Below are positions 11,445 to 24,013 of a stretch of DNA of 64,000 bases, piece by piece. The stretch is from Anticarsia gemmatalis (lineage: Eukaryota; Arthropoda; Insecta; Lepidoptera; Erebidae), in assembly GCF_050436995.1 (NCBI RefSeq), contig NC_134766.1, forward strand, positions 9,982,001 through 10,046,000. The letters are read 5' to 3'. The notes under the pieces were generated by a model. The model saw only the letters and a list, made by a program, of their open reading frames with translations. It ran no database searches and was not told where the DNA came from. A program made the translations under genes and the position numbers. Within the stretch, counting starts at the first letter, position 1; the number at the start of each line of letters is the position of its first letter.

Positions 11445-14400
11445 GAGAACAGCTGACAGAAGTCATCAATGAAACTCGTAGCGCTGTAGACCAACTGTCT
11501 ACGAGAACTCGTAGACGTCTACGATATGAGTGTATTTTTTTTTGTAAATGCATGTAATGAAACTAATGTGGTTAAAGTTTTTTGCTTCTAGGATTAGTCA
11601 TTGTCTTTGTGTGCTGCGTTTTTGCTAAGATTGACTCATTTTATTTGGGTATTGAACTGTTTTCATTAAGGAGTTAAGAGCTTTTATCCTATAATACATA
11701 CATAAAATTAAATGCTAATGAATAAGGTAAATTTGGCCGAAAAGTAGTTTATTAATGAGATATAGGTAATTGAGCAATTTTGCGGTTGTCCATAGATGGG
11801 TAGCCGTATATTTAGCCGGTGGAAAGTCGTGTGAATTGAGTAGTCCAAGGTCTCTCCGTGACTCTTGTTTAGTTTGAAAAATTATAAAACAATTTTACAT
11901 TGGCGTAATACGAGTATTATCACAGCCAAAAAACTTTCTCACTTATAATATTAAACTCGAGATCTACCTTCCATTTCTCGCACACTGAATATTTTATTCA
12001 TACATTTTGATGTAAGAGGAAAACATAAATAGAACCGTTATACAGGGTGTTCAAAATCAAATACTTGTGTAATATGTGTTATTTGCTTCGTTGAACGTTC
12101 TATGTGTGTGTGAATATTAAAGAGAGATGTTCATTGATGCATGTATGCGTGTGGGAGTTTCAATGATTCGAGTTAAGCACGCAATGGTAATGCTATCATT
12201 TGAAATATTACGCATGACTGTACTACAGAATACGCGAAAAATATGATTAACTAGCTTTTTCCCGCAGTTTTACCTGCGCGGTTTTTAATCGTGTTGTAAG
12301 TATGTTCCATTCAGGGATATTTGTTTACATGATCTATCAACATTTTACAAAACATTTTAAGCCAAAGCCGCCAAAGGGTAACAGATAGAATTACTTTCAT
12401 ATATTCACTAAAGACCGACAACTTAGTAGAAAGCCCTAGTATGCACGATTTAGCTAGAGTGTAATTAAAAATTTGGTGTAAGCCCAAAATAAAGTAAGGC
12501 TCGTTACACATATATTCGATTAGTCATTAGTCGGCTTAGCCGGGCGGCATTCAAATATGTGCAGATATGCGATATTTTGCTGGATACGTATTGCAAAACC
12601 GCTCACTGCCAGTCGATGCTTTAAAAGCAGTCTAACCCTTTAGAACATTGACTCGACTCAAATTCATGTAATTATCATGTTCCATAGTCGATCTATTCAA
12701 ACTGTCTGTCGATTACTCAGCCCATTAAACCTGTGAACATAGCCGTCATAAACCGTTCCAGGTTTATTACCTGACAGATAAGCTTCGGTTTAATGGCGAA
12801 TTAATACATAATGACCACCTTTCGGCTTTCTCTACGCAGCAGAATGATTCATTAACATGCAGGTTTTTGGGAGGCAGCCTGTTTATTCTTTAAATAAACA
12901 ATTTTGATTTTAAAAGTAATGGCATGAAATATCAGGTTGTATATACATCGCCACAAGGAGGCGCCGCTTGGCAGCCACATTAATTAATCAACTTGGTTAA
13001 GTTGATAGTAGAACATAGGTTTTAAAAAACGATTAAAGATATTTTCACTGCTAAATTGTAAATCTAAATTTTTACCTATGTAGGTGGACGTAGAGTCACC
13101 ACTTTGATCCTGGGTCTTTTGGGTTTGCTTCAAAAATTAAAGCAAAGTATACGAACAATCTGAAATGATTTTAAAACACCCCAGAATTCATAATATTATT
13201 ATGCAAAGGATTTTCAACGCGATTGAATATCATAAACCTTATTTGTTTATCCGACGCTTCTCGAATTTTATCGTCCGTGTGAGTCCTGCCTCAATCCATG
13301 ACTGTAGTTGATGCAATTCTATATTATTAAAAACTACGTGTATAAGTCGCGAGAATTTTATCTATAAAACTTTTTCTGAGGGATGCAAGGTTGCATTTTT
13401 TCAATGTCAATAAAATATTCAAAACGTTTAAAATATCCATCTAAATGAATAAACCAATGGTAGCTTTATACCTGTGATATTATTCAACGAGACGAGGCCT
13501 TCGGGTCCATTCGGCTGTGTTCGTGGACATTCGGGAATGTTCGGTGACACTTGAGGTCACATATTGTTTATTCCCAAAGGTCTAGTTTCAGTTGAAATAA
13601 ATGGATTCAGTTGATATATTGTGATATTAAATGTGTAATGTGAGTTTTATAATATAATTGGCTTTTTGAACATTTATTTACGAGATAGTTTATGTCTTAG
13701 AAATTTGTAGTTCAAATGCAGCAACGACTATAAAAATAATAGACTTTATAATAGTTTTTTGTATGGTCACTAGTCATAGTTATTTGAACGAACTTACTAA
13801 TTTTAACCGTGTTCAGAGTAAAGCGATGTTCATCTAAGTATCACTAAGCGACTACCCATCTATGGCGAACCGGCGTTGAAAGTTGCTTAACCCCCTGACC
13901 GCCTCCTGACAAGCGCAAAATCATACGTGTGAAAAAATACGGGTATAAAGTATGACTTGAATTAACAGGTTATATTAGGCGACCTGTATGCCGAATTTCA
14001 TGATAATCCATTTAGTAGTTTTTGTCCGAATTGAATGAAAATCAACCATAATCCAACAACTTAGTAGCAAGCCTTGTATGCATTGCACAAGATTGGAAGC
14101 TGATGAATTAATATAAAAAGCAGAACTTAGAATTCCAATGCCCCGTAAACTTATACAGCCATGCCGCCTATTTAATACAGCTACTTTATTTGGAAAATAA
14201 ACAAAATTCTCCATACATAAATCCAAACAAAACTTTCGCTTTAATGAAATTATCAAATATTCTACCAAAATATCACCACAATATAATTCAGTACAATAAC
14301 AGTTAATTCAAACATCATCAGTGTACAAATGTAAATAGCGCACTCATCGCTGCACATCGTACAATAGGCTCGCTCGACCGTCCTCACTGCACTCGATCGT

Positions 14401-14884
14401 TCCACGTGAACTGCTCGGTACAATCATTACTCACATTATTGCCTGCTTCTGAGAATTTTGTAACGTTTTATTGATTTTACTTTTGATGCTGTGCTTTAAA
14501 TAAAAAAAGGCGCTGTTCTTTTTAGGAGTATTTATCGCTGTATTATATTTAATTTATATCTGTTTAGCCATTAAGCACATGTACATTCGCGTTGTTTTTT
14601 TAATATATACTTATGGTATGGAAAACGGGCTCGTTTTCTTCCTAAAGAATATTCTAACATGGACTTTAGAAGTCAACTTTGCAGGAGTTTATTTATGTAA
14701 GTGTGTGCATAATGCACAAGTAAGATATCTATTCCATCACTCTCATAACTCGGTTGGTAGTTACATCGACACGATCTTAGCGGTCAGACTAATGACTAAT
14801 TTTCGTGACTTTACATTGCTCTCAAAAGCACAGAGTTTTGTAACCTTAATTTTATATTCTCGGCTTTTTTTTCTAACCATTAAT
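11445..14884. other. intergenic DNA with degraded repeats
   Basis: Contains a truncated lepidopteran repeat head ACTAGCTTTTTCCCGCAGTT near 12251. A related tail region is near 13945-14110 (ATGCCGAATTTCATGATAATC), and a reverse family C remnant near 13830-13900 (CGACTACCCATCTATGG). GC-rich sequence at 14340-14420 with an initiator-like GCAGTG on the minus strand could be a promoter, but no exon follows. The longest frames (13975-14268, 14579-14938) look like chance. Confidence 0.4.
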
Positions 14885-15070
14885 ATCCCACTGCTGGGCA
14901 AGGGTCTCCTCCGCAACGAGGGAGGGATTAGGTCTTGAGTCCACCACAACTTGCGTGGGAGGTGCCAACTTATACCATTCGGCTATCACTGCTTCCTACT
15001 CGGGGCTAACAATGGGAATTTCTAAACACAAGAACTCAGTACTAACTCTTTGTCCTAGCCAAATTTGAAC
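14885..15070 (-). repeat. tRNA-headed SINE, family B, rearranged copy
   Basis: Has the family B tail CACTGCTGGGCAAGGGTCTC (here at the left) directly joined to the reversed head GTGCCAACTTATACCATTCG and GGCTATCACT near 14960-14990. The middle of the element is therefore missing. A second family B-like stretch, with AAATTTGAACCTAAAACC, follows. Confidence 0.5.
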
Positions 15071-15312
15071 CTAAAACCTTCACGTAGCAGTTATATTACC
15101 CTTGGGTTCCAAACTCTATTAGCCTTCTATAAAATCATATAACTAACTATATAACTATTAGTGATAGAACATCGAAGCACCGAGGCACAGTTTAGTTCGT
15201 GGCGCGTCTCCGAGCTACATTATTCAATGATGTTAATACATGCTGCATTATGTATGAACTATGTACATGTATGTTAGTATGAACTAGATGTATAATACAT
15301 ACATGTATGTAG

Positions 15313-15320
15313 TTAATAAC
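15313..15320. repeat. 8-bp target duplication, left
   Basis: TTAATAAC immediately precedes the hAT end and is repeated without change at 18574-18581. Eight-bp duplications are the mark of hAT insertion. Confidence 0.9.
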
Positions 15321-15693
15321 TAGAGATGAAACGGATAGCAGTTTGGCCGGATACCGGATACCGGATATTCGACCTACCACCTGGCCGGATAGCCGGATAT
15401 CCGGCCGCCGAATATTCGGCGGACCTTAGCCGTTTGGTGCAGCGCACACACACTTGGCGTAGGCGACGCGCGAACGACCGGGTCGCCTCGGTTTGATTCG
15501 GGTCTTTTCGTTGATGAGCGAAGTTAGCAATTCTTTCATTCATTCTTTTTTATCATCATTCATTTCATCATTTGACGTTATCTGTCGATTGCAGTGCAGA
15601 CACGTGCGTGATTTTAGGTTATTAATATTATTTCATTGTGCTATTGTTATTTGAAAATTTCAAGTTGAATTTTAAAAGATTTAACAACGAGAA

Positions 15694-18352
15694 ATGGCAT
15701 CGGCGAAGAAAAAGTCGCCCTTATGGGAATACTTTGACATAAACAGTGAAAATAATAAGTTAGCTGTTTGTTTATTATGCAATGTTAACATTTCACGTGG
15801 CGGCGAAGGCAAAAAAGCAGGTATGTATCTAATAAATCTAATAGTCCATGCTTTCATACTATCCATACTAATATTTTAAATGCGAAAGTCAGTTTGTTTA
15901 TTTGTTTGTTTGTCCGTCTTTCACGTCGAAACGAAGCAACGGATCGACGTGATTTTTGGTATGGGGCATGGGGATAGTTTGGGGGCTGGAAAGTGAAAAA
16001 GACATAGTGCTCATTCACGTTGACTCGCGGGCGCGGTGGCGGGCGCGGTGGCGGGCGCGGTCGCGAAATATCAAACATATGGCGTAGTTCCCAAGTGTTC
16101 ACGAACAAACCGTACGCGCGGTCTAAGTAGCGGGCGAGCTAGCGGTGTCGCGCGCGGCCCGCGTGGCGCGCTCGCGGCAATATCAAACGCGTGAAGATGT
16201 TCGTGTGTGTTCACGTCGAACTAGCGGTGGCGGGCGCGATTCACTCGCGACGTCGAGTAAGTTCAACCAGTTTGAGCCAGTTTGAGCCAAACGCCCGCCT
16301 GGCGGCCAACGTGAACACAAATCGCCACGTCCCCGCGCTCGCGACCGCCACCGCGCCCGCGAGTTCCAACGTGAACAAGCACATAGGCTACTTTTTATCC
16401 CGGAACAATATTACATTCCCGCGGGATGACGTCGTGTAGTCCACGCGGGCGAAGCCGCGAGCGGAAAGCTAGTAATAATCTAATTGCAATTCTTTATTTA
16501 TCGAGTACAGTATCTTGCATGTTTAAGTGCAAGTTTAAAGTATTTATTTACATTAAGTATTTAATTTTTTTTTCTAGGTACTTCTGCTATGAAAAATCAT
16601 TTAAAATCAAAACATCCAGATGAATTTCGTGCAGTGAATAAAGACAAGGCCGCTGTCGAGCCTACTACGATTTCTTTAGCCATTGCGGGGACAAGTTCAT
16701 CGTCATTTCCAAAAAAGCAATTGACTATGACAGAATCTTTCGAAAGGAAATTGCTCTGGGATATAAATGATGCTAAAGCCAAAAAGTATCATTATTTAGT
16801 AGCCGAAATGATTGCACTCGACAACGAGCCATTGTCCATAGTGGATAGAACCGGATTTACCAGACTCTTAGAACAAGCTTTACCCCGCTATAAATTGCCA
16901 AGCCGGACTTATATTAGCCAAAAAATCGTTCCTGATATATATGACAGAATTTACGAGAAAATCAAACGTAACATTTCGAGTGCCTTCGCTATTTCAGTAA
17001 CTTCTGACATATGGACTTGCTTACACAATAATGCTAGCTTTCTGAGCTTCACAGCTCATTGGATATCATCTGAATTTAAACTAGAACACGGAGTCCTGGC
17101 AATGAAGCCTTTCTCAGGGTCACACACAGGAGAAAATATATCCATGGAACTTAACACTGTCGCAAACCGCTGGGATATTGAGCACACTAAAATACATTTG
17201 TTAATTCATGATAGTGGTGCTAATATGGTGAAGGGTGTCCGTTTGGCTAAGTACGATTCTGCTAGATGTTTTATACATACACTTCAAAGAGCAATAAACG
17301 AGTCACTCAAAGTGCAGACTGAAGTGACAGCAATGATTGCTGCTGGCAGGCGACTTGTAACGCACTTCAATCACTCAGGTTTAGCTCAAGAAAAACTGCT
17401 GACAATTCAAAAAGAGCTAAGTTTACCCGAGCATCAATTAGTGCAAGATATTAGCACTAGGTGGAATTCCACTTTTTACTTGATTGAACGTTTGTTAGAA
17501 CAAAAGCGTGCCATATCATTGTATGTTGCTGATCACGATACACTCGTAAATTTGACAGCTCAACAGTGGAGTTTAATGGAGCAGTGTATCAATTTATTAA
17601 AGCCCTTCGAAGAAATAACAAAAATAACAAGTTCTGGACTATCCTGCGTGTCGGAAGTTATTCCACACGTAACTGCTTTAAAAAGATACTTAGATAAAGC
17701 TGAAACTGAGCAAAGAACTCCTGATTTATCACATATGCGCGCCTCGTTAAAAGCTGAATTAGAAGTTCGTTTTAACTCCATAAGTCAAGACTCAAACTAC
17801 TTGATTGCAACTTACCTAGATCCGAGATTTAAAACAAAATACTTGGGGGTGATTGACGCTGAAAGAGCACGCCAGGAGATCTTGTTGGAATATTTAAAAA
17901 TGTCTTGTGAAGAGTCCTCAAGTAGCAGTTCATGTTCAACACCGGCTAAAAAGAGTAGAGGAGAGGAGACAGAGTCAGCTGTATCTCGCAAAGCTCATGA
18001 CACGTTTTGGGATTGTTTTGATGAGGTAGCAAATGAAAACAATACTGGCCAGGTTCCACGCGAAGAAAGAAACGCGATAACCTGTGAGCTGGATTTTTAT
18101 CTCAAGTCAGTGCGAATTGATCGCAATCGTGACCCTTATTCTTGGTGGGCAGCTAATGCCAAACAATACCCAAATTTATCAAAGTTTGCCAAAATCTATC
18201 TTTCAGCACCTTGCAGTAGTGTGTATAGCGAAAGACTTTTTTCTGAAGCTGGCCTTATTTATGAAGAGAAGCGAAACCGCCTGCTGCCTCTTAATGCAGA
18301 AAAATTGGTTTTTATTCACCATAATTTGCCCTTAGTACAGTATGAGTACTAA
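15694..18352 (+). CDS. hAT transposase with BED zinc finger (2 exons)
   Basis: Exons are 15694-15820 and 16578-18352, joined by a GT-AG intron in phase 1, giving 633 residues. The enzyme would excise and reinsert the element in the nucleus. An N-terminal BED zinc finger spans the junction (W11, C26, C29, H50, H55), so the intron must be removed to make it. The catalytic core follows: first aspartate in TSDIWT (D186), second in IHDSGAN (D254), the hAT CxxH motif (C273, H276) and DISTRWNSTF. A serine-rich linker precedes the C-terminal dimerisation domain, with SSVYSERLFSEAG near residue 590 (candidate third acidic residue E594). It resembles the ZBED1/ZBED4-type branch. No stop or frameshift interrupts it. 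Confidence 0.92.
15862..16474 (+). mobile_element. interspersed element inside the transposase intron
   Basis: Lies within the 757-bp intron 15821-16577. It starts ATCCATACTAATATTTTAAA TGCGAAAGT, a common lepidopteran repeat start, continues with CACGTCGAAACGAAGCAACG and GATCGACGTGATTTTTGG, and ends GCGGGCGAAGCCGCGAG then AAAGCTAGTA. Without it the intron would be about 145 bp. It is itself split by a GC-rich insert at 16007-16382. The class is uncertain (SINE or Helitron derivative). Confidence 0.7.
16007..16382. mobile_element. GC-rich MITE nested in the intronic element
   Basis: A 376-bp insert interrupting the host element between GACATA and GGCTACTTTTTATCCC. Its ends are imperfect inverted repeats: GTGCTCATTCACGTTG on the left and, read inward from the right, GTGCTTGTTCACGTTGG. 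Both run into CTCGCGGGCGCGGTGGCGG. ATA is present on both sides (16004-16006, 16383-16385), suggesting a 3-bp duplication. The strong GC bias contrasts with everything around it. Confidence 0.65.
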
Positions 18353-18573
18353 TTAATTAATTTTCTACTTTAAACAATACCTAATTATGTTTCTTAAGTC
18401 TTACTAAATAAAGTAAATTATTACTAAACAATTTTTTTTTATCCAGACCTTTTTTTATTTCGGCCGGATGTCTATCCGGCCGAATAGTAGCTATCCGGTA
18501 TTCGGCCGGATAGTATTAAGGCCGCCGGATAGGCCGGATACCGGATAGTTACCGGATATCCGTTTCATCTCTA

Positions 18574-18581
18574 TTAATAAC
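18574..18581. repeat. 8-bp target duplication, right
   Basis: TTAATAAC, identical to 15313-15320, directly follows the right hAT terminus. Confidence 0.9.
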
Positions 18582-19867
18582 TCTAAATGTAGTGATGTAT
18601 TAGTCCGTTGTATTCGGATTGTAGTTCTGTATGGATGGAAGGGCTTGAGTTTGATTTCTGAGTCTTAAAAATCTTATGTCTTCTATAATTAAACCCAAAA
18701 TTCTATCGTACGGTAGTCGGCTCGTCACTACGTGTCGATGGTGTCGGGGTTTGATTCCCAAATGGATTACATTTCTGCTTGGATCAAATTTTTAATGTGG
18801 CGTCTGTGGTGTGGCGTCTGATTGCAGTTGATATTTGTAATTTGTATGTTGCTAAGAAATAATTATTTTATCTTTTCTTCTGATCTTACTTTTACGCAAA
18901 CATTATTATAGAAAAGCAAGTAAAAGTCAACAGTTATTCCAAAACCCCCTCTCTTTCGAAAGAAGAACCGAATTTTCGACCCTGGTAGTGTGACAACAGC
19001 AGGTTAAACATTTTGTTAAATGCAGACAAAGTCACATGTAAAACCTAGTACATAAATAGCTCGAGCTCTTAAACGTATATAAAATTTAAGATGCATATAA
19101 CAATTTTATTATTCGTCCGTCCGTCGAGCACAATTCGATCAACTTTATAGTACCGTACCTAAACAGTGGACTGTCTCTTAAACGTGGAATACTATAGTAT
19201 TATAGTACTGTTGTATAGTACATGCATGACTATAGGGCTTAGGTACTGAATAGAATATGATATAAGGCCTGCAACAAAACAGCGACAAATCTTGTTGACA
19301 GAATTAAGTTTGTTTGATTTGAGAAATTTTAAAAATAATTGGATTTATCTATTTGGTATAACAATAAATGAAGACCTTCTCTGTCCCAGTAGGTACTTGG
19401 CAAGGGTCTCCTCCTGGACTGAGAGAGTAATTTCTCAATATACTTCACTATAAAAAAGTGCTGCACAGTTGGCCAGTTTCAATGAAACTGACCGCCGTAA
19501 CCAAATATCGGCAAGGAGGATATTTTTACTATACTATTATATTTTAATAAATATCATTAGTACTTCGCCGAAGCTGGAAATTGCACCCAAGACTCACTGA
19601 GTCAATGTAATTAATTAAATTCCATTACCTCTTATAACTAAGAAGGAAAACAATGATAAAAGCAACTCCGAGTTTCACGAGTAGCGCAAAGTTCACCGAC
19701 ACTACGTCCAGCTAATGGTTTATTGAACAAAGTTGCCAACTATGTCGCAATTAAGTGCTGATGAAGTATCGTTATAAAACTTTTACCTTAAAAACTGCTT
19801 ATGTTGGGACGGCCTTGCAATAATTAATTAAAAAAGGCATATTATAAGACCACGGAGTTTACGGATT
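18582..19867. other. intergenic DNA, nothing definite
   Basis: Includes a weak tRNA-like or SINE-like motif near 18720-18770 (GGGGTTTGATTCCC) and a fragment of the family B tail near 19390-19425 (TTGGCAAGGGTCTCCTCC). No gene was seen. Confidence 0.4.
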
Positions 19868-20160
19868 GCTCCACTGCTGGGCAAAGGTCTCTTCCCGTAA
19901 TGAGGGAGGAGTTAGACCTAGAGTCTACAAAACAGACCAAGTAAGGGTTGGGAATAGGCACGCTGACCAAAGGTCTTCTCTCGAAATAAGGGAGGGGTTA
20001 AACCTTGAAACTAAATGCACAACTCCTTCACCAATGTAAAAATTATTTCTAAAACACACAACATTTGAAATGTCATAGGTGTGTTGCCTCGCTCGAACCG
20101 TCGACCTCTTACATGGCAGGTACCAACTTAAACCACTCGTCTATCACTACCAATGTTAAT
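19868..20160 (-). repeat. tRNA-headed SINE, family B, long copy
   Basis: The left end is the family B tail (CACTGCTGGGCAAAGGTCTC), repeated once as GACCAAAGGTCTTCTC near 19967. The right end is the reversed head: CGAACCGTCGACCTCTTACA then AACTTAAACCACTCGTCTAT and CACTACC. This is the most complete family B copy in the window. Confidence 0.6.
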
Positions 20161-23100
20161 AAGATAAATATGTATTGTTTCCCATCGCTCACGACATCGG
20201 TGTCGTATCGTAACGCTCTCGGGTTGCGTTCCCGGCCCTGACCTGTATAACTTGACGCCGACTAGTGGCTTGCCTTGTTTGTGTGAGACTTGATGCCTCT
20301 TAGATGTAAATATATTATCATTTTGACGATGTCAAGAGCGTTACAGTTAATGTTGTTACCGAGTAGTTGCTGCTGATGCCCGGTTGTTGTGGGTTCGATT
20401 CTCAGTCGAAACAATATTATTATTGCTTTTTTAATTTGTGTGATTCACAAAAAGATGTTTCACAAAGAGTCACAAAAAGATGTAGAGGTTTAACCTGCTT
20501 TTTTCTATGAACCGGTAAAGCCGTTTGACAAGAAACAGGACAAACAAACACATATTTACTGATTCGCGCTTTGTGATCACGTTGTTTTCCATTTCGTTAT
20601 CTATCACCCCACAAAGATTTATCCAATTCGGTTCAGCCGTTCTGACATAAAATAAAAACAAAAATTCAACTAAATAAATAAACCATATATTCCATAAATA
20701 AACTCTACTCATAATTTAAGTTAAGTAAATATATAAAGCGATCAAAGTGCCGCGTGATCAAAGATTCTCAACGTTGTAACGAACACTGTCTCAACTTAGA
20801 ACTTCGTTTACTTATTCAAGCTCTCATTGACGGACTCGCTCGCAACTTTACAAGTTATCATGACAAAGTCAATAAATCATTCAAGTGGTATCAATTTCTT
20901 TGTTAAGTAAGTTGGCGATTTCAAGTTATGATAATATCTTTTATCTTTTATAGGAAGGACTGTCCAAAATAACCGGGTTTTGAATAGGTTAAAATGCGAG
21001 ATACCTTCCTGCTACTTTGGTTCATGGGTCGAATAAAATGATAATGAATTTTTGCGTTTACAAATTTTAAGGTATGTTGTACCATTGTAGTGTGTTATTC
21101 TGTAAACTTTATTTAAAAGAATGCGTTTCCAAAAATAACGCTCTTAAGTACAAGTTTTGTTAAAATATTCCAAAACTCATTTCACTGTTTCATACTACTG
21201 CCATCTGTTAGTGAGTATCCGAACTATGCAACTGAAAGTGTAACTTCAGTCGCTTCAACAAGCGGGCGAAATGCTTTCATACTTTTACCGCCACCTAGTA
21301 GCGAGTAGCAGAACTAAATGTAGTCTTAGCACACTCCACGGCTACTATGTTCCAGCATTTAAAACAGCGCTACTAGTATTTTAGTTTTTACAATTTGGAC
21401 AAAATTTACTTGAAAAAGATACTGAGTTTTTTATTATTGAAATTAGCATTGAAATAGTATAAGCATTGTTATGTGTATTGAAAAAGTGATATCGGTGAAT
21501 TGACGGATTTCATGTTGAAGTTGTATAATCATTGCTGGAAAGTGGGTTCGATTCTCGCGAAATAGCATTTACTACAGAGAGTTTATAACTTTTCCGCTTC
21601 TATACGTGTTGTTAGCTTGAAACAAAAACCACAGCGTTCGTTTATTCATTAATACTTTTCATAATTAATAGGTATTCCGGGTATAGGAATGTGATTCACA
21701 TAATGTGAATATTTGCTCTCTAAATAATATTAAATAATTATTGTCTGTCGTCAATGGCGTGTCGGTAAAATTTCCCATTAAACAGGAATTATTTCTATTG
21801 CGGAAATTCTTTAAGAACAATATTTTACCTTAACCATACGACTTATGTGCGGGTTTTCTGAAGGACTGGTTCGACGACTAAGTAAAAATAACCGATAAAC
21901 ATACTTATATACTTCTTCTTCTTCTTCAAATATTTGTCCCGGGTGCAGGTGGGAACGATTTAATAACATTGTAATTAAGAATTCTGTGGATTTCTAAAGT
22001 AGCTGTATCAAATTGAGCTCATAATTAGCTGCATAAGCCTGCGGGTCACAGATGATCTAAATCCTGAATTCTATTTACCTGCGTCAGCCGCAAACCTTGC
22101 AAACAAGGCTCTCTATTAAGTTGTTTTATTAAAATAACTATGAGTGGAATCGCGTAAAATTTTAGAAGAACAACATTTTGTTTTTGACACAAAAAACATG
22201 TAAGAGGCAGAAGCCTCTACACTTCCACTACAGTTTAACTGACTTTCATCAAATGATAACCGAAAGTGATCCGGTGCCAAACATTTACTATTCTACCACA
22301 AATACATATTTTTATGGTTTCATACTCAATGGTTATAAACGGGACCCTAGTACTGAGTCTTCACTGTCTGTCTGTCAACACGTATCTATTATTTTTCCCA
22401 CATCCCACTCCAGTATTACCAAAATTATATCACAAGCAGTATGTTACATATATAGCTGATAAAGCAATAAAAAACCAGCGAGTACTCGCCACAGTTGTCC
22501 TCAAAACTGCTTACCATTAAAAAAAGGGTTTACAAAATAAACCTCAATGTTTTAAAGACATAAATTCCAAGTATTTTGTACAACATGACGCATTTACAAC
22601 AAAGACAAAGGCTGTCTCACTACAGAACGTTATAACGCGTAATTCCGTTTACATATTCAGGTTACGAGGTTTCAGCTGAAATCTTTTTGTGGCCAGTTGT
22701 ACGAAATTATGTTAATGTTTATGTTTTTATGTTAAAGAGATCTTTAAAAGAGAAAATACTGAAAGAATAAAGCGACTTTCATGTGTCAGATCTTGCCGCG
22801 ATTTCCAGATTTCCAGTGTTTTTTTTTAATATTTTTATAATATCAACAAAGAATAACAACAATTACTTATAGCAACAAAAAAACCACTAAGGTTTAAACC
22901 AGTCCTATCCTGAATCTATCTTTTACTTAACATAACAAGTACAAAGTCTTATCAAGGTAATTAAAGTTAGCTAAGTAACATTATAAATATTTTTTTGTAC
23001 TGTTCTTTTTGGTTCTGTTGGTTAGAAAAGTCTTATGGGTTAATTCATGTTGTTATTCTCAAAGGTATAGGCAGAGGTATTGAAACTCACCCATGTTTCG

Positions 23101-23643
23101 ACATTAACAATGTAAGACCTATATAATGATATGATAGTTATATCCGGGGCGAAAAAAAAACGTCGTTTATGTAACAGTGACAAAGAAAAAATATTTTTCC
23201 TTGTTGGTGACAAATAAATTATATTTTATTTTTACGTTCATGATTAGGCTAATGCTAGTTGAATACCGCGGCTCCACTCGTGTATTTTTATACAATCACA
23301 ACAAAAAGCTTATGTTTAACTCAGGATGCTAACTTTCTTCATATATGTATGGTATATAAATAAAAATGAATCACCGAAATGTCTGTAAGCGCAAAACTTT
23401 TAAACAACTAAAGTGAATTGCATATTTCAAAAACTATAACCTGAAGGAAACCCAGTCTCAAATAATATTCTAATCAACTGAAATTAACTCAGTTCTATCT
23501 AAAACTGTTATAACGAACTTTAGAACATTAGAATTCAAAGTTGGGAGGTTTCAAAGTATCTGAAAAGGATTATCGTATTTCAGCACCATTAAACCATTGT
23601 ACCTAGGACTCATGCAGAGTTTCATCTCAACAGTCGTTATATT
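20161..23643. other. intergenic DNA, nothing definite
   Basis: Several SINE-like B-box motifs occur (GTGGGTTCGATTCTC near 20387 and 21543), along with a (CTT)n run near 21906 and a microsatellite-associated element fragment near 23060-23100 (GGTATAGGCAGAGGT). No exon with both splice sites was recognised. Frames at 20470-20712 and 22178-22520 look like chance. Confidence 0.4.
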
Positions 23644-24013
23644 AAGATGCGTCTACACTAGAGAAGCCGAGCAGGAGCCGAGCACAAATTTGTATAGTGT
23701 ACACAGACTTAAGAGCGTCGAACGAGCGCGTTTTTACAAGAAATTTCAGTTTCACTAACCCGTCGGTAAACGATTTGTGGGTTAAGCAACCTTCGGCGCG
23801 GTCATTAGATAGATGGGTGTCCGCTTAGTGGTATTTGAACTTGGCGTCTCCATGTTTCGGAGAGCACGTAAATAGTCGGTCCCGTTTGTTGTCTACTTAG
23901 ATATCAGACTTTGACACTAGGTTGACCACTAGCCATACGACAAACAAACAGCAAGAAATTTTGATCGGCTCGTGCTCCGCTCATGCTCGGTTCGCCTAGT
24001 GTAGACGCAGCTT
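23644..24013. mobile_element. MITE split by a family C insertion
   Basis: The ends are inverted repeats. The left reads AAGATGCGTCTACACTAG then AGCCGAGCAGGAGC. The right, read inward, gives AAGCTGCGTCTACACTAG then CGAACCGAGCATGAGC and GGAGCACGAGCCGA. The middle, 23757-23950, is a family C repeat. No coding capacity. The target duplication is unclear. Confidence 0.65.
23757..23950 (+). repeat. family C repeat inside a MITE
   Basis: Family C landmarks occur in order: GTCGGTAAACGATTTGTGG, GTTAAGCAACC, TAGATAGATGGGTG, GGAGAGCACGTAAATAG, TCGGTCCCG, GACCACTAGCCATACGAC. It sits between the two arms of the MITE at 23644-24013, so it inserted after the MITE, or the MITE carried it. Confidence 0.6.

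Larger units (their letters stand above)
15321..18573 (+). mobile_element. complete hAT DNA transposon
   Basis: A 3,253-bp element with perfect 17-bp terminal inverted repeats (TAGAGATGAAACGGATA at 15321-15337; complement at 18557-18573) and a perfect 8-bp target duplication. Both subterminal regions are studded with CCGGATA and its complement TATCCGG, partly in inverted pairs, likely transposase-binding sites. It encodes an uninterrupted two-exon transposase on the plus strand. The ends, duplication and reading frame are all intact, so the element is young and potentially able to move; activity itself cannot be judged from sequence. Confidence 0.93.

Noticed and set aside
13975..14268. 97-codon minus-strand frame
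   Set aside because: It covers a degraded interspersed-repeat segment and shows no family resemblance.
14579..14938. 119-codon open frame on the plus strand
   Set aside because: It runs into a family B SINE, and the matching minus-strand frame overlaps it. No conserved motif was seen.
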